In this document: piece after piece, positions 19,973-30,329 of the stretch
How positions within the stretch are numbered: position 1 is the stretch's first letter
Layout of the letters: every line of letters starts with the position of its first letter
Notes under the pieces: generated by a model
What the model saw: the letters and a program-made list of their open reading frames with translations, nothing else
Database searches by the model: none
What the model was told of the DNA's origin: nothing
Position numbers and translations under genes: made by a program
Source of the DNA: Mycobacterium sp. 1164966.3
GTDB lineage: Bacteria > Actinomycetota > Actinomycetes > Mycobacteriales > Mycobacteriaceae
DNA: 64,000 bases
Reading direction: 5' to 3'
Assembly (NCBI RefSeq): GCF_001665395.1
Contig: NZ_LZSG01000019.1
Span: forward strand, 1 to 64,000

Positions 19973-20833
19973 ATGACGATCGAATTCACCCCTGACCCCG
20001 AGCTGTATCCGTTCGAGTCGCGCTGGTTCGACAGCTCGCGGGGACGGATCCACTACGTCGACGAAGGTGACGGCCCACCGATCCTGTTCTGCCACGGCAA
20101 TCCGACGTGGAGCTTCCTGTATCGCGAGATCATCGTCGGGCTGCGGGACCGATTTCGCTGCGTGGCACCGGATTATCTCGGTTTCGGGCTGTCCGATCGC
20201 CCGCCCGGATTCGGCTACAAGGTTGACTCGCATGCCCAGGTGATCGGCGAACTGGTCGATCACCTGGGACTCGACGGGTATCTGAGCATGGGTCAAGACT
20301 GGGGTGGGCCGATCAGCACTGCCGTCGCCGTCGAGCGTGCCGATCGGGTGCGCGGCATCGTGCTGGGTAACACCTGGTTCTGGCCGACCGACGATCTGAC
20401 GACGAAGCTCTTCAGCCGCGTGATGTCAAGTCCCCCAATGCAATACGCGATTCTGCGACGCAATTTCTTTGTCGAGCGGCTGATTCCGGCCGGGACCGCG
20501 CATCGGTTGAGCCCGGAGGTGATGGAGCACTACCGCGCCGTGCAGCCCGACGCACAGGCGCGGTTGGGGGTGGCCGAACTGCCGAAAGAGCTCCGGGCTG
20601 CCCGTCCGCTGCTGGCACGGCTGGCGCGCGAGGTGCCCGCAAAACTAGGCGCCAAGCCGGCACTGTTGGTCTGGGGCATGAAGGACTTCGCGTTCAGACC
20701 CGGCCCGACGATCCCACGGATGCGCCAGACGTTTCCCGATCACGTGCTTGTCGAGCTTCCGGAGGCCAATCACTTCATCCAGGAAGACGCGCCCGACCGG
20801 ATCGCCGCCGCGATCATCGACCGGTTCGGCTGA
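19973..20833 (+). CDS. Haloalkane dehalogenase-like alpha/beta hydrolase (Rv1833c-like)
   Basis: 286-residue enzyme close to the mycobacterial haloalkane dehalogenases. HGNPTWSFLYR supplies the Asn and Trp that stabilise a halide, SMGQDWGGPIS contains the nucleophile Asp with the adjacent Trp, and VELPEANHFIQEDAPDR carries the catalytic His. Such enzymes hydrolyse carbon-halogen bonds to alcohols; the physiological substrate is not known. An AAGGAGGGTT ribosome site precedes ATG 19973. Its start is 40 bases from that of the divergent hydrolase, so both promoters share a short region. Confidence 0.88.
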   Translation: MTIEFTPDPELYPFESRWFDSSRGRIHYVDEGDGPPILFCHGNPTWSFLYREIIVGLRDRFRCVAPDYLGFGLSDRPPGFGYKVDSHAQVIGELVDHLGLDGYLSMGQDWGGPISTAVAVERADRVRGIVLGNTWFWPTDDLTTKLFSRVMSSPPMQYAILRRNFFVERLIPAGTAHRLSPEVMEHYRAVQPDAQARLGVAELPKELRAARPLLARLAREVPAKLGAKPALLVWGMKDFAFRPGPTIPRMRQTFPDHVLVELPEANHFIQEDAPDRIAAAIIDRFG

Positions 20834-20860
20834 TGCCAGAGTCGAGGACGCGGAGCAACG

Positions 20861-23704
<2,844 letters not shown>

Positions 23705-23730
23705 GTGACGAACTCCTGACGCACGGTTCC

Positions 23731-23760
23731 AGAGGAAGGGTCTAGCGGCCCTCTCCCTCT
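23731..23760 (-). promoter_or_regulatory. Stem-loop between glycine riboswitch and gcvB (expression platform candidate)
   Basis: On the minus strand GAGGGAGAGGG, an 8-base loop and CCCTTCCTC can form an imperfect stem ending 27 bases before the gcvB start. There is no U-run, so if it is the expression platform it may act on access to the ribosome site or through Rho rather than as an intrinsic terminator. Confidence 0.4.
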
Positions 23761-23770
23761 GTCTTCACCC

Positions 23771-23965
23771 GTGCACCAGGCGCCTGAGAGATTCGGCGCC
23801 GCTACTTGGCGCCTTTCCCCATCGGCGGGCGACGGTCGCTGCGGTCGTCGCCGCTTTCCAGAGGCATCGTTGTCTTACGCGGTCCGGGTGCCTGAGAGGT
23901 TGACGGAGAGGTGTTGCTCCTTCGGCGTCCATGACTGGCGGTCATGGAACTCTCCCGCGCAAGCG
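23771..23965 (-). ncRNA. Tandem glycine riboswitch
   Basis: Two aptamer-like units are read on the minus strand. Unit 1 (about 23889-23965) begins GCGCGGGAGAG, contains the conserved CCGAAGGAGCAA (23914-23925) and ends CTCTCAGGCA (23889-23898). Unit 2 (about 23771-23880) contains GGGGAAAGGCGCC and ends CTCTCAGGCGC (23780-23790). These are the signature elements of the gcvT/glycine riboswitch, and the position before gcvB fits. Glycine binding normally turns on the cleavage system so that excess glycine is degraded. Exact boundaries need a covariance model. Confidence 0.9.
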
Positions 23966-24004
23966 CGACGCGGCGTCCAGTTTACTCGCCCGCACTTGCT
24001 CAGC

Positions 24005-24066
24005 CGCGAGCGTGCGCATTTGTACGCTGACACGCCGGCCGGCGCGTACATTTGCGCACGCTCGCG
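24005..24066. repeat. REP-like palindromic repeat, copy 1
   Basis: CGCGAGCGTGCGCA (24005-24018) and TGCGCACGCTCGCG (24053-24066) are perfect 14-bp arms. Inside them GTACGC and GCGTAC pair again after a TTT/TTT mismatch. A related copy lies at 32711-32772. It is placed 9 bases after the stop of the MerR gene and before the glycine riboswitch, so it may also act as a terminator. Confidence 0.75.
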
Positions 24067-24075
24067 GAGGAAGCC

Positions 24076-24699
24076 TCAGCCGATTTTGCGGTCGCGATGC
24101 TTGCGGCGAGAGGCCAGCTCGTCCTCAGGGGCCGCGATCGACTCGCCGCCGTCGGCACGCTCACCGGGGAAGTCGGCGATGACGCCGGTCAACTCCCGCA
24201 TCGCGCCGGACACCGCGATGCCGAACACCCCTTGCCCGCCCTGTAGCAGGTCGACGACCTCTTCGGCGGATGTGCACTCGTACACGCTGGTGCCGTCGGA
24301 GAACAGGGTGATGTTGGCCAGGTCCTGGACACCGCGCTGACGCAAATGGTCGACCGCGACGCGGATGTTGTGCAGCGAGATGCCGGTGTCCAGCAGGCGC
24401 TTGACGATCTTGAGAACCAGGATGTCCTTGAACGAGTACAGCCGCTGGCTGCCGGAACCGGCTGCGCTGCGGATCGAGGGAACCACCAGAGATGTGCGTG
24501 CCCAGTAGTCCAGCTGACGGTAGGTGATGCCGGCGATCTGGCAGGCGCTTGGGCCGCGGTAGCCCACCAACTCATCGGGCACCGAGTCGTCGGGGAAAAG
24601 GCCGGGCTGCACAGGCTCGCTTGGTGCGGCAGCGTCAGTGGTCGCGACATTCGCTTGGTCAGAAAGGTCCAGCTGCTCCTGACGTGGCTGCTCGCTCAC
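24076..24699 (-). CDS. MerR-family regulator (Rv1830/ResR-like)
   Basis: 207-residue DNA-binding protein with a MerR-type winged helix at about residues 45-115 (YRGPSACQIAGITYRQLDYWART, then RLYSFKDILVLKIVKRLLDTGIS). No metal-binding cysteines are seen, so it is not a classical metal sensor. It matches Rv1830, reported as a regulator of growth and antibiotic resilience in M. tuberculosis (ResR/McdR), a gene under selection in clinical isolates; this is recalled, not checked. The GTG at 24699 is chosen for its AGAGGAA ribosome site; the frame stays open further upstream. A dyad lies about 85-110 bases upstream. Confidence 0.88.
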   Translation of the reverse strand: MSEQPRQEQLDLSDQANVATTDAAAPSEPVQPGLFPDDSVPDELVGYRGPSACQIAGITYRQLDYWARTSLVVPSIRSAAGSGSQRLYSFKDILVLKIVKRLLDTGISLHNIRVAVDHLRQRGVQDLANITLFSDGTSVYECTSAEEVVDLLQGGQGVFGIAVSGAMRELTGVIADFPGERADGGESIAAPEDELASRRKHRDRKIG

Positions 24700-24781
24700 G
24701 GTGGTTCCTCTCGCCGATCGCGCTCGTGTACTCGCTGCGTCATTGGCTGCCCCCGGCAACCACGGTCGCTCAGGCCCGAGT

Positions 24782-24808
24782 GCTAGTGAGCATACGCTTT
24801 TCGCTAGC
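24782..24808. promoter_or_regulatory. Dyad upstream of the MerR gene
   Basis: GCTAGTGA (24782-24789) and TCGCTAGC (24801-24808) match as inverted repeats at seven of eight positions, with an 11-base centre. The position is compatible with an autoregulatory MerR site. Confidence 0.35.
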
Positions 24809-24952
24809 TGCCGTGGCCCGAGATGAATCTTCAAGTCGTGTTCAAAGTATGGCTGCCGCCCGGGCCGGGAGCCGCGATCCGCGAGGCGTGTCGACAAAGC
24901 AGTGCCAGATGAGACGCATCCGTAACGTTGCCCGGACGATGCCCGACCGCTG

Positions 24953-25447
24953 CTACGTAGCCTTGAAATCGTCGGGAGACACGCTGTCGAGAAATTCCTT
25001 GAACTTCTCCACCTCGTCCTCGCGGACCGCGCTGCTGGACTCCTCGTCGCTCTCATCGGGGATGAGCAGGCCGGCCTGGGCCAGGACCGCTTCTTCGACG
25101 TAGATCGGAACGCCGACGCGCAGCGCGATCGCCACCGAGTCCGAGGGGCGCGCCGACACCGTGATGTTGCGATCGAAGATCAGGTCGGCGTAGAAGGTGC
25201 CCTCCTGCAAATCCGTGATTCGCACCTCTTTGAGCGAATGGCCAAGTGCGGCAATGAGATCCCTGATCAGGTCATGTGTCAGCGGCCGGGGCGGCTCGAC
25301 CCCTTGCTGCTCCAGGGCGATGGCCGCGGCCTCCGACTGGCCTATCCAGATCGGCAGGTACCGGTCACCATTGGCTTCGCGCAGTAACAGCACCGGCTGG
25401 TTCTGCGGCTGCTCGACGCGAATGCCGACAACACGAACTTCACCCAT
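24953..25447 (-). CDS. DUF151 bifunctional nuclease-like protein (Rv1829-like)
   Basis: 164-residue protein of the DUF151/BFN family, the same length as Rv1829. It begins MGEVRVVGIRVEQPQNQPVL and holds the family core LPIWIGQSEAAAIALE, RPLTHDLIRDLIAALG and ARPSDSVAIALRVGVPIYV. The C-terminus is acidic and variable. Plant members have nuclease activity; the bacterial role is uncertain. The ATG at 25447 matches the family; the longer frame to 25531 is less likely. It lies between two MerR genes, on the same strand. Confidence 0.87.
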   Translation of the reverse strand: MGEVRVVGIRVEQPQNQPVLLLREANGDRYLPIWIGQSEAAAIALEQQGVEPPRPLTHDLIRDLIAALGHSLKEVRITDLQEGTFYADLIFDRNITVSARPSDSVAIALRVGVPIYVEEAVLAQAGLLIPDESDEESSSAVREDEVEKFKEFLDSVSPDDFKAT

Positions 25448-25553
25448 CTGTGTCTGCCCTCCGCACATGCCGCTGTGTCCGACTGAACCCGGCGCGACGA
25501 CCCCGCCAAGGCCAGGGTCGCCGAACACCAAGCTGTCGACCGAAGTCTAGTCC

Positions 25554-26291
25554 TCAGCGGTGAAGAAGGTCGCGAACCGCCGACTTGATCAACGACGTAT
25601 GCAACGTGATGGCAAGCGCGGCGACCTCGCGCGCCAAATCGTCGGCACGGTCGCGGGCGCCGGCCTTACCGGCTTTGACTAGCGGCCCGGCGATCTGAGC
25701 GATCAGATCGGACTGCCGGTCGGCGGCTGACCGAAAGGCACGCAGATGCCGCGGCTCGACGCCGTATTCGGACAGCGCGCGGGCACATTGCAGAATCACC
25801 ACCGCGTGTTCGTCGAAGAAGCCGCCCGGCCCGGTGGTGATCACCCCCGCCTTGAGCAGTGCCGTCAGCAGGTCGTCGTCTACCCCCGAACGTTCCAGCA
25901 GGTCTTCCCGGCTGAGCCGGATGCGGGTGGGAGCCACCTCGGCGGTGTCGGATTCCGAACCACCGTTGTCGGCAACCGGCACCAATCGCGGTACGCCGTA
26001 AGGCGATCCGACCGACGGCAGCTCACCGTCCGGCAGGGCGTCGAGCTGTGCCCTGATCACCTTCAGGGGCAGGTAATGATCCCGCTGCGCGGTGAGGATG
26101 AAGCGGAGGCGCGCACAGTCGTACGCGGTGAACCTGCGGTACCCGGAAGCGGCGCGCTGCGGCGTCACCAGCCCCTCAGCCTCCAAAAAGCGGATCTTGG
26201 AGATGGTGACATCGGGGAAATCCGGCCGCAGCAGGTCGAGGACCGCCCCGATCGACATCCCGGCTACCGCCGGGCTATCGAGTGCGCCCAC
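25554..26291 (-). CDS. MerR-family regulator (Rv1828-like)
   Basis: 245-residue regulator. The N-terminal MerR winged helix spans about residues 10-85 ([31 protein letters not shown], then [16 protein letters not shown]). The C-terminal half (about 140-245) is helical and probably dimerises. The length agrees with Rv1828 (247). The GTG start overlaps the garA stop by one base, so the two genes are translationally coupled. The ligand and targets are not evident from sequence. Confidence 0.88.
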   Translation of the reverse strand: MGALDSPAVAGMSIGAVLDLLRPDFPDVTISKIRFLEAEGLVTPQRAASGYRRFTAYDCARLRFILTAQRDHYLPLKVIRAQLDALPDGELPSVGSPYGVPRLVPVADNGGSESDTAEVAPTRIRLSREDLLERSGVDDDLLTALLKAGVITTGPGGFFDEHAVVILQCARALSEYGVEPRHLRAFRSAADRQSDLIAQIAGPLVKAGKAGARDRADDLAREVAALAITLHTSLIKSAVRDLLHR

Positions 26292-26773
26292 TAGCCTCCG
26301 GTTCCCCCCTCGTCACCCTGCTTGGGTCCGGTCAGGAACACCAAGCGGAACTTGCCGATCTGCACTTCGTCACCGTTGGCCAGCACTGCCGAATCCACCG
26401 GCTCGCGGTTGACGTAGGTGCCGTTGAGGCTGCCGACATCGACGACCTGGAATTCGGTGTTCTCCAACCTGAATTCGGCGTGACGACGGCTCACGGTGAC
26501 GTCGTCGAGGAAAATGTCGCTGTCTGGGTGCCGGCCCGCGGATGTGATGGCCTGGTCGAGCAGGAAACGCGATCCAGCGTTGGGTCCGCGTTTGACGACC
26601 AGCAACGCCGAACCCGCCGGAAGGCCTTCGACCCCGGACACTGTGCTCTCCGTGCCGGCCTGCGCGGGCGCGTCGAGTTCGTTGAGGAAGTCGGCCCGAA
26701 AGACGGAAGTCGTCTCTACGGTGACATCGTCAGAAGTCTGGTCCTGCGAACTTCCTGAGTCCATTTCCGTCAC
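26291..26773 (-). CDS. garA: GarA, FHA-domain regulator of glutamate/TCA metabolism
   Basis: 160-residue cytosolic regulator. The N-terminal ETTS motif places phospho-acceptor threonines at residues 21 and 22, the sites used by PknG and PknB in M. tuberculosis GarA. The FHA domain (about 55-145) includes [20 protein letters not shown] and [15 protein letters not shown], which contain the phosphothreonine-binding Arg, Ser and Asn. Unphosphorylated GarA inhibits alpha-ketoglutarate decarboxylase and glutamate dehydrogenase; phosphorylation closes the FHA domain on itself. A phased repeat lies 60-100 bases upstream. Confidence 0.97.
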   Translation of the reverse strand: MTEMDSGSSQDQTSDDVTVETTSVFRADFLNELDAPAQAGTESTVSGVEGLPAGSALLVVKRGPNAGSRFLLDQAITSAGRHPDSDIFLDDVTVSRRHAEFRLENTEFQVVDVGSLNGTYVNREPVDSAVLANGDEVQIGKFRLVFLTGPKQGDEGGTGG

Positions 26774-26834
26774 CCGCTGCTCCTTACTGGCTGCTGTGGC
26801 GTTCGACCGGGCCGCTCGGCCGGCTTTTCAATCG

Positions 26835-26873
26835 AAATGCCGTCAAATGTCTTCAAATGCCGTCAATGCCTTC
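26835..26873. repeat. Four 10-bp-phased repeats upstream of garA
   Basis: AAATGCCGTC (26835), AAATGTCTTC (26845), AAATGCCGTC (26855) and AATGCCTTC (26865) recur every 10 bases, with a 12-bp exact direct repeat AAATGCCGTCAA at 26835-26846 and 26855-26866. They lie on one face of the helix in the garA upstream region, as expected for cooperative protein binding or curvature. Confidence 0.6.
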
Positions 26874-26966
26874 GATACCTATGTGTCGACCGTACCGCGC
26901 AGTGGTCCGCGATGTGGTTCCCACCACAAGATCTTCGCGCAACGCTGGCTGGCACATTAGCAACCG

Positions 26967-27365
26967 TCATTCGGTCAGTGTGCCGCGGTAGGCCTCGGCG
27001 TCAAGCAGCGCCGCGAGGCCCGACTCCAACGTTGCGGTATCCGGCACCTGCAGATCCAGCAGCCACCCGGTGCCGTAGGGATCCGAGTTCACCAGTTGCG
27101 GACTGCTTTCCAGCTCGGAGTTGACCGCGGCCACCGTGCCGGACAGCGGCGCATACAGATCCGAGACCGATTTCGTGGACTCCACTTCACCGAAGGACTC
27201 GCCCGCGGTTACTTCGGCACCCACATCCGGCAGCTGCACGAAAACGACATCGCCCAATGCGGATTGCGCGAAATCGGTGATCCCGACTCGCACGATGTCG
27301 TCCCCGCTGCGGCGAACCCACTCGTGCTCGGCGGTGTAGTGCAGATCGGACGGGATATCGCTCAT
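26967..27365 (-). CDS. gcvH: Glycine cleavage system H protein
   Basis: Lipoyl carrier of the glycine cleavage system, shuttling the aminomethyl group between P, T and L proteins. The 132-residue protein has the lipoylation motif GEVESTKSVSD with the acceptor Lys at residue 65, and the usual start DLHYTAEHEWVRR. The ATG at 27365 (MSDIPSD) is preferred over a TTG two codons upstream. It lies just downstream of the DUF881 gene (28 bases). No glycine riboswitch was seen before it; gcvB has its own. Confidence 0.95.
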   Translation of the reverse strand: MSDIPSDLHYTAEHEWVRRSGDDIVRVGITDFAQSALGDVVFVQLPDVGAEVTAGESFGEVESTKSVSDLYAPLSGTVAAVNSELESSPQLVNSDPYGTGWLLDLQVPDTATLESGLAALLDAEAYRGTLTE

Positions 27366-27393
27366 GGGCAAGTCCTGTTCTGTTGGGTTCTGC

Positions 27394-28296
27394 TCACTTG
27401 ACGGGCTGAGCGTATTGGCGTGCTTTCGGTTGCCGCAAGGTGGTCACATCGATGCGGTCGGACTGTTGCACACTCATCCGGGCGCCGACACGCTTGGCGC
27501 TGTCCTCGGCGCCACCGGGAATGTTCATCGCCGCGGCCAGCGTCGGCGGATCGCCAATCGCCAGAACCGAATACGGCGGCGAGAACGCTTTTCCGTCGAT
27601 AGTCAGCGAGCCGGGAGTGCCCACCACCCAGGTATCGACACCGACCCGAACAGACTGGCGCGCATCGTTGATCTCGATGGCCTCTGCGCCGGCGGCGCGC
27701 AGCTCGTTGATGACGTCGAGCATGGTGTCCGGCGCCATTCCGGGACCGGGGTCTTCGATCTTGACGGTGACGCCGGGCCCGGTGGCGCCCACCGACCCGA
27801 CGAGGATGGCCAGCGCCGCCAGCCTGGCCTGCGCGCTTTCGATGGCAGCCTGATCGGTGTTGCCGGACGCCCGCAGTTTGTTCAGGGTGTTCTGAAGCTC
27901 GGTCACCTCGGTCTCCAGGGCAGCCTCACGTTGCCGCAGCGAGTCCAACAGCACCAGCAAATCTGCGGGACGGGCGGTGTCCAGGGAATCGCCGGACTTG
28001 GTCTGATGCACCTGGGTGGCGATGGCGATGCCCAACACCACACACAACAGGATGGCCAGCGCGCCGAACGCCAACCGGGAACGACCACCCCGCAACAGCC
28101 CGGGCAATCCCGTTCGGCCCAGCGGCCCGATTGCTGGCCGGGGACGGTTTCCGGGCAATTCGTGACGGCCGTGCTGCGGTGCGTCCGGCGCTTCGGAGTC
28201 AGCAACCTTTCGCGTCGAGTTCTCAGCCTCGGCGGCGCTTTGTGCGCGGTCCTGGGACTGGTCTTCCGGGAAAGACCCCGGGGGTCGCTCGCTCAC
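27394..28296 (-). CDS. DUF881-family membrane protein (Rv1825-like)
   Basis: 300-residue protein with a Pro/Arg-rich cytoplasmic N-terminus (about 1-65) and one transmembrane helix (about 68-90, LAFGALAILLCVVLGIAIAT). A coiled-coil-prone segment rich in Leu, Glu and Arg follows (about 100-150). The DUF881 domain carries GPGVTVKIEDPGPGM and NELRAAGAEAIEINDARQS. It resembles Rv1825. DUF881 proteins cluster with cell-division and envelope genes; the precise role is unknown. The GTG at 28296 has a GAGGTCAGG ribosome site. A second DUF881 gene lies two genes upstream. Confidence 0.85.
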   Translation of the reverse strand: MSERPPGSFPEDQSQDRAQSAAEAENSTRKVADSEAPDAPQHGRHELPGNRPRPAIGPLGRTGLPGLLRGGRSRLAFGALAILLCVVLGIAIATQVHQTKSGDSLDTARPADLLVLLDSLRQREAALETEVTELQNTLNKLRASGNTDQAAIESAQARLAALAILVGSVGATGPGVTVKIEDPGPGMAPDTMLDVINELRAAGAEAIEINDARQSVRVGVDTWVVGTPGSLTIDGKAFSPPYSVLAIGDPPTLAAAMNIPGGAEDSAKRVGARMSVQQSDRIDVTTLRQPKARQYAQPVK

Positions 28297-28312
28297 CCTG
28301 ACCTCATCTCTG

Positions 28313-28711
28313 TCATGCGCCGAAGAGTCGGCGCCGCAATGCGGCGGCGTTCCCGAAGATCCGGATACCCAGCACGACGATGATCGCCGTGGACAACTGG
28401 GTGCCAACGCCGAGTTGGTCCCCGACGTAGACGATCAGGGCGGCCACCAGGACGTTGAACACGAACGACACCACGAAGACCTTCGGGTCGAAGATGCGCT
28501 CAAGGTAGGCGCGCAAGCCGCCGAAGACCGCGTCCAGCGCGGCCACCACGGCGATGGGCAGATAGGGTTGGACGACCTCCGGCACGCTGGGGTGAAAGAA
28601 CAGGCCCAGCACGATGCCGATCGCAACCGCGGCGATACCGATCATGCTGAGCGGATTCCAGTCGTCGGCAAGGGCATCTGGAACACCGGGACTTCTCTCA
28701 CTAGGGCCCAA
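28313..28711 (-). CDS. Small basic protein, DUF1290 membrane family (Rv1824-like)
   Basis: Integral membrane protein of up to 132 residues with three hydrophobic segments: [17 protein letters not shown], then [18 protein letters not shown], then [20 protein letters not shown]. The pattern [20 protein letters not shown] is typical of the Sbp/DUF1290 family found next to division genes. The start is uncertain: the TTG at 28711 overlaps the previous gene's end by 11 bases, and no better start precedes the conserved [10 protein letters not shown]. It lies between two DUF881 genes. Confidence 0.82.
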   Translation of the reverse strand: MGPSERSPGVPDALADDWNPLSMIGIAAVAIGIVLGLFFHPSVPEVVQPYLPIAVVAALDAVFGGLRAYLERIFDPKVFVVSFVFNVLVAALIVYVGDQLGVGTQLSTAIIVVLGIRIFGNAAALRRRLFGA

Positions 28712-29621
28712 TCTGTTTGGCGAACTTGACTTCCCGGATTGCTCCGGCGGGCAGCGAAAGGCGATCGGAGACGTTCACGCTGACGCCGACGCCGTAGGAA
28801 GTCTCCAGCAGCCTCAGCCGGTGCAGACCAGGGCTGTTCTCGAAAGTGTCTCGCATCCCGTGCGGCGGCCCGACGGCCAGGATCGTATACGGGCTGCTGG
28901 TCGGGTTGTTGTCGACCAGGATCGCCCCGCCCGCCTGCCGGATCGTCACGTTCGGGCCGATCCTGGCGCCGCCAACCGAAATGGCCTCTGCGCCGCTCGC
29001 CCACAAGGAGTTGACGACCAGTTGCAGATCGCGGTCCAGGATGATTTGCCGGCTTCCGTTCACCCGCTGCTTGGATACGTCGGAAAGGTTTGGCCCCACA
29101 CCGGGATCGGTCACCGTCACCGTCAGGCCGGGACCGGTGATCGCTGTGCTGGCCGCGGCCAGGCTGAGGGCATCGAGGCGGGTCAGGAGACGCTGTCCCA
29201 TCGCGTTGTCGGCTAGCGCGAGTCGCTGCACGTCGTCAACTTGAGCCGCGAGCACGTTGCGTCGCTGGGCCAATTTGGCGGCCGCCGTCTGCGTTGACCG
29301 CACACTGGTCGCCAGCAGTTGCTGGGCGGTACGCACGCCGGGTGCAACCGAGCGGGCCTGCGCCACCGCGGCGGCAAAAACCGTGACTACCAGCATCGCC
29401 GCCAGCGCCTGCCAGATCCAGCCGAAAACACGTGCTCGCCGGGATGGGCGACCTGGTTGGCCGCGCTTGGCGGCTGCGGCGGCGTAACCGGGGTCCAGGT
29501 GTTCCGAGAGCAGGGCCCGCAGCAGCGACGGCACCGGGATCAGTGTGGGCCGCGCCGCCGCATGGGCGCTACGACCCGCGTTGGGGTCGTAGCCGCCGAG
29601 CAGCCGGTCAGGTTCAGACAT
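28701..29621 (-). CDS. DUF881-family membrane protein (Rv1823-like)
   Basis: 306-residue paralogue of the nearby DUF881 protein, close to Rv1823 in length. A cytoplasmic N-terminus with a basic patch (about 50-65) precedes a single membrane helix (about 68-90, [19 protein letters not shown]). The outer domain has [16 protein letters not shown] and [21 protein letters not shown]. The ATG overlaps the end of pgsA2 by 8 bases. The function is unknown; the context with pgsA2 and secA2 points to the cell envelope. Confidence 0.85.
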   Translation of the reverse strand: MSEPDRLLGGYDPNAGRSAHAAARPTLIPVPSLLRALLSEHLDPGYAAAAAKRGQPGRPSRRARVFGWIWQALAAMLVVTVFAAAVAQARSVAPGVRTAQQLLATSVRSTQTAAAKLAQRRNVLAAQVDDVQRLALADNAMGQRLLTRLDALSLAAASTAITGPGLTVTVTDPGVGPNLSDVSKQRVNGSRQIILDRDLQLVVNSLWASGAEAISVGGARIGPNVTIRQAGGAILVDNNPTSSPYTILAVGPPHGMRDTFENSPGLHRLRLLETSYGVGVSVNVSDRLSLPAGAIREVKFAKQIGP

Positions 29622-30240
29622 GCTTACCCGCTTGCGGCGTCGGCGGCCGATCGGCCCGGCTGAGCTTGGGCAGCTGGCGAACCACCAGCGTCATCTGCAC
29701 GATGTACAGGACGAACGCCCAGAGGTACATGTACAAGCCCCAGATCAGAAAGCCCCAACCGCAGGCGCCCACCACCCGGCTCCACAGTGCGTGCCACTGG
29801 CCCAGCAACACCAGCGGAAAACCAGACATCAACGCGAAAGTCGCGGCTTTGCCAACGTACGTGACCGGCAACGCGGAGAGCCCGCGACTGCGCAGCGACG
29901 GCAGTGTGGCGGCCAACAGCCCATCGCGGGCCAGCAGCGTGATGACGAACCACCACGGCACAATGCCGCCGGCCGCCATGGTGATCGGGACGGCAACCAT
30001 GTAGAGGCGATCGACCGTCGGGTCCAGCAGCACGCCCAACCGTGAGGACTGGTTGAGCATCCGCGCGATCTTGCCGTCGGCCCAGTCGGAGATCCCGCTG
30101 AACATCAGGATCGCCACCGCCCAGGCGTTGGCGTGCGCGACCAGCAGCACGTAGATGAACACCGGGATGAGCAGCAGACGGATGGCGCTCAGCACGTTGG
30201 GTACGGTCAGCACTCGATCGGCTGGGTGTGCGGGCTCCAT
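29614..30240 (-). CDS. pgsA2: CDP-alcohol phosphatidyltransferase PgsA2
   Basis: 208-residue integral membrane enzyme of phospholipid synthesis. The CDP-alcohol phosphotransferase signature is complete: DWADGKIAR, then eight residues, G, three residues, D, three residues, D (LLDPTVDR), near residues 48-75. Five to six hydrophobic segments are seen. Family members exchange CMP of CDP-diacylglycerol for an alcohol phosphate; the H37Rv annotation is phosphatidylglycerophosphate synthase-like, but the acceptor cannot be read from sequence. The length agrees with Rv1822 (209). Confidence 0.9.
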   Translation of the reverse strand: MEPAHPADRVLTVPNVLSAIRLLLIPVFIYVLLVAHANAWAVAILMFSGISDWADGKIARMLNQSSRLGVLLDPTVDRLYMVAVPITMAAGGIVPWWFVITLLARDGLLAATLPSLRSRGLSALPVTYVGKAATFALMSGFPLVLLGQWHALWSRVVGACGWGFLIWGLYMYLWAFVLYIVQMTLVVRQLPKLSRADRPPTPQAGKHV

Positions 30241-30329
30241 ATGCCGTGACCCTAGCCCGGCGACGATACGGTCCGCACGACGGACCGGTGAACGCTCGAG
30301 CGCGCGACTGGCCGCACGTTCGACGAGCC

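Noticed and set aside
23771..24340. 189-codon plus-strand frame over the glycine riboswitch and MerR gene end
   Set aside because: Overlaps the riboswitch and REP element on the opposite strand; not protein-like.
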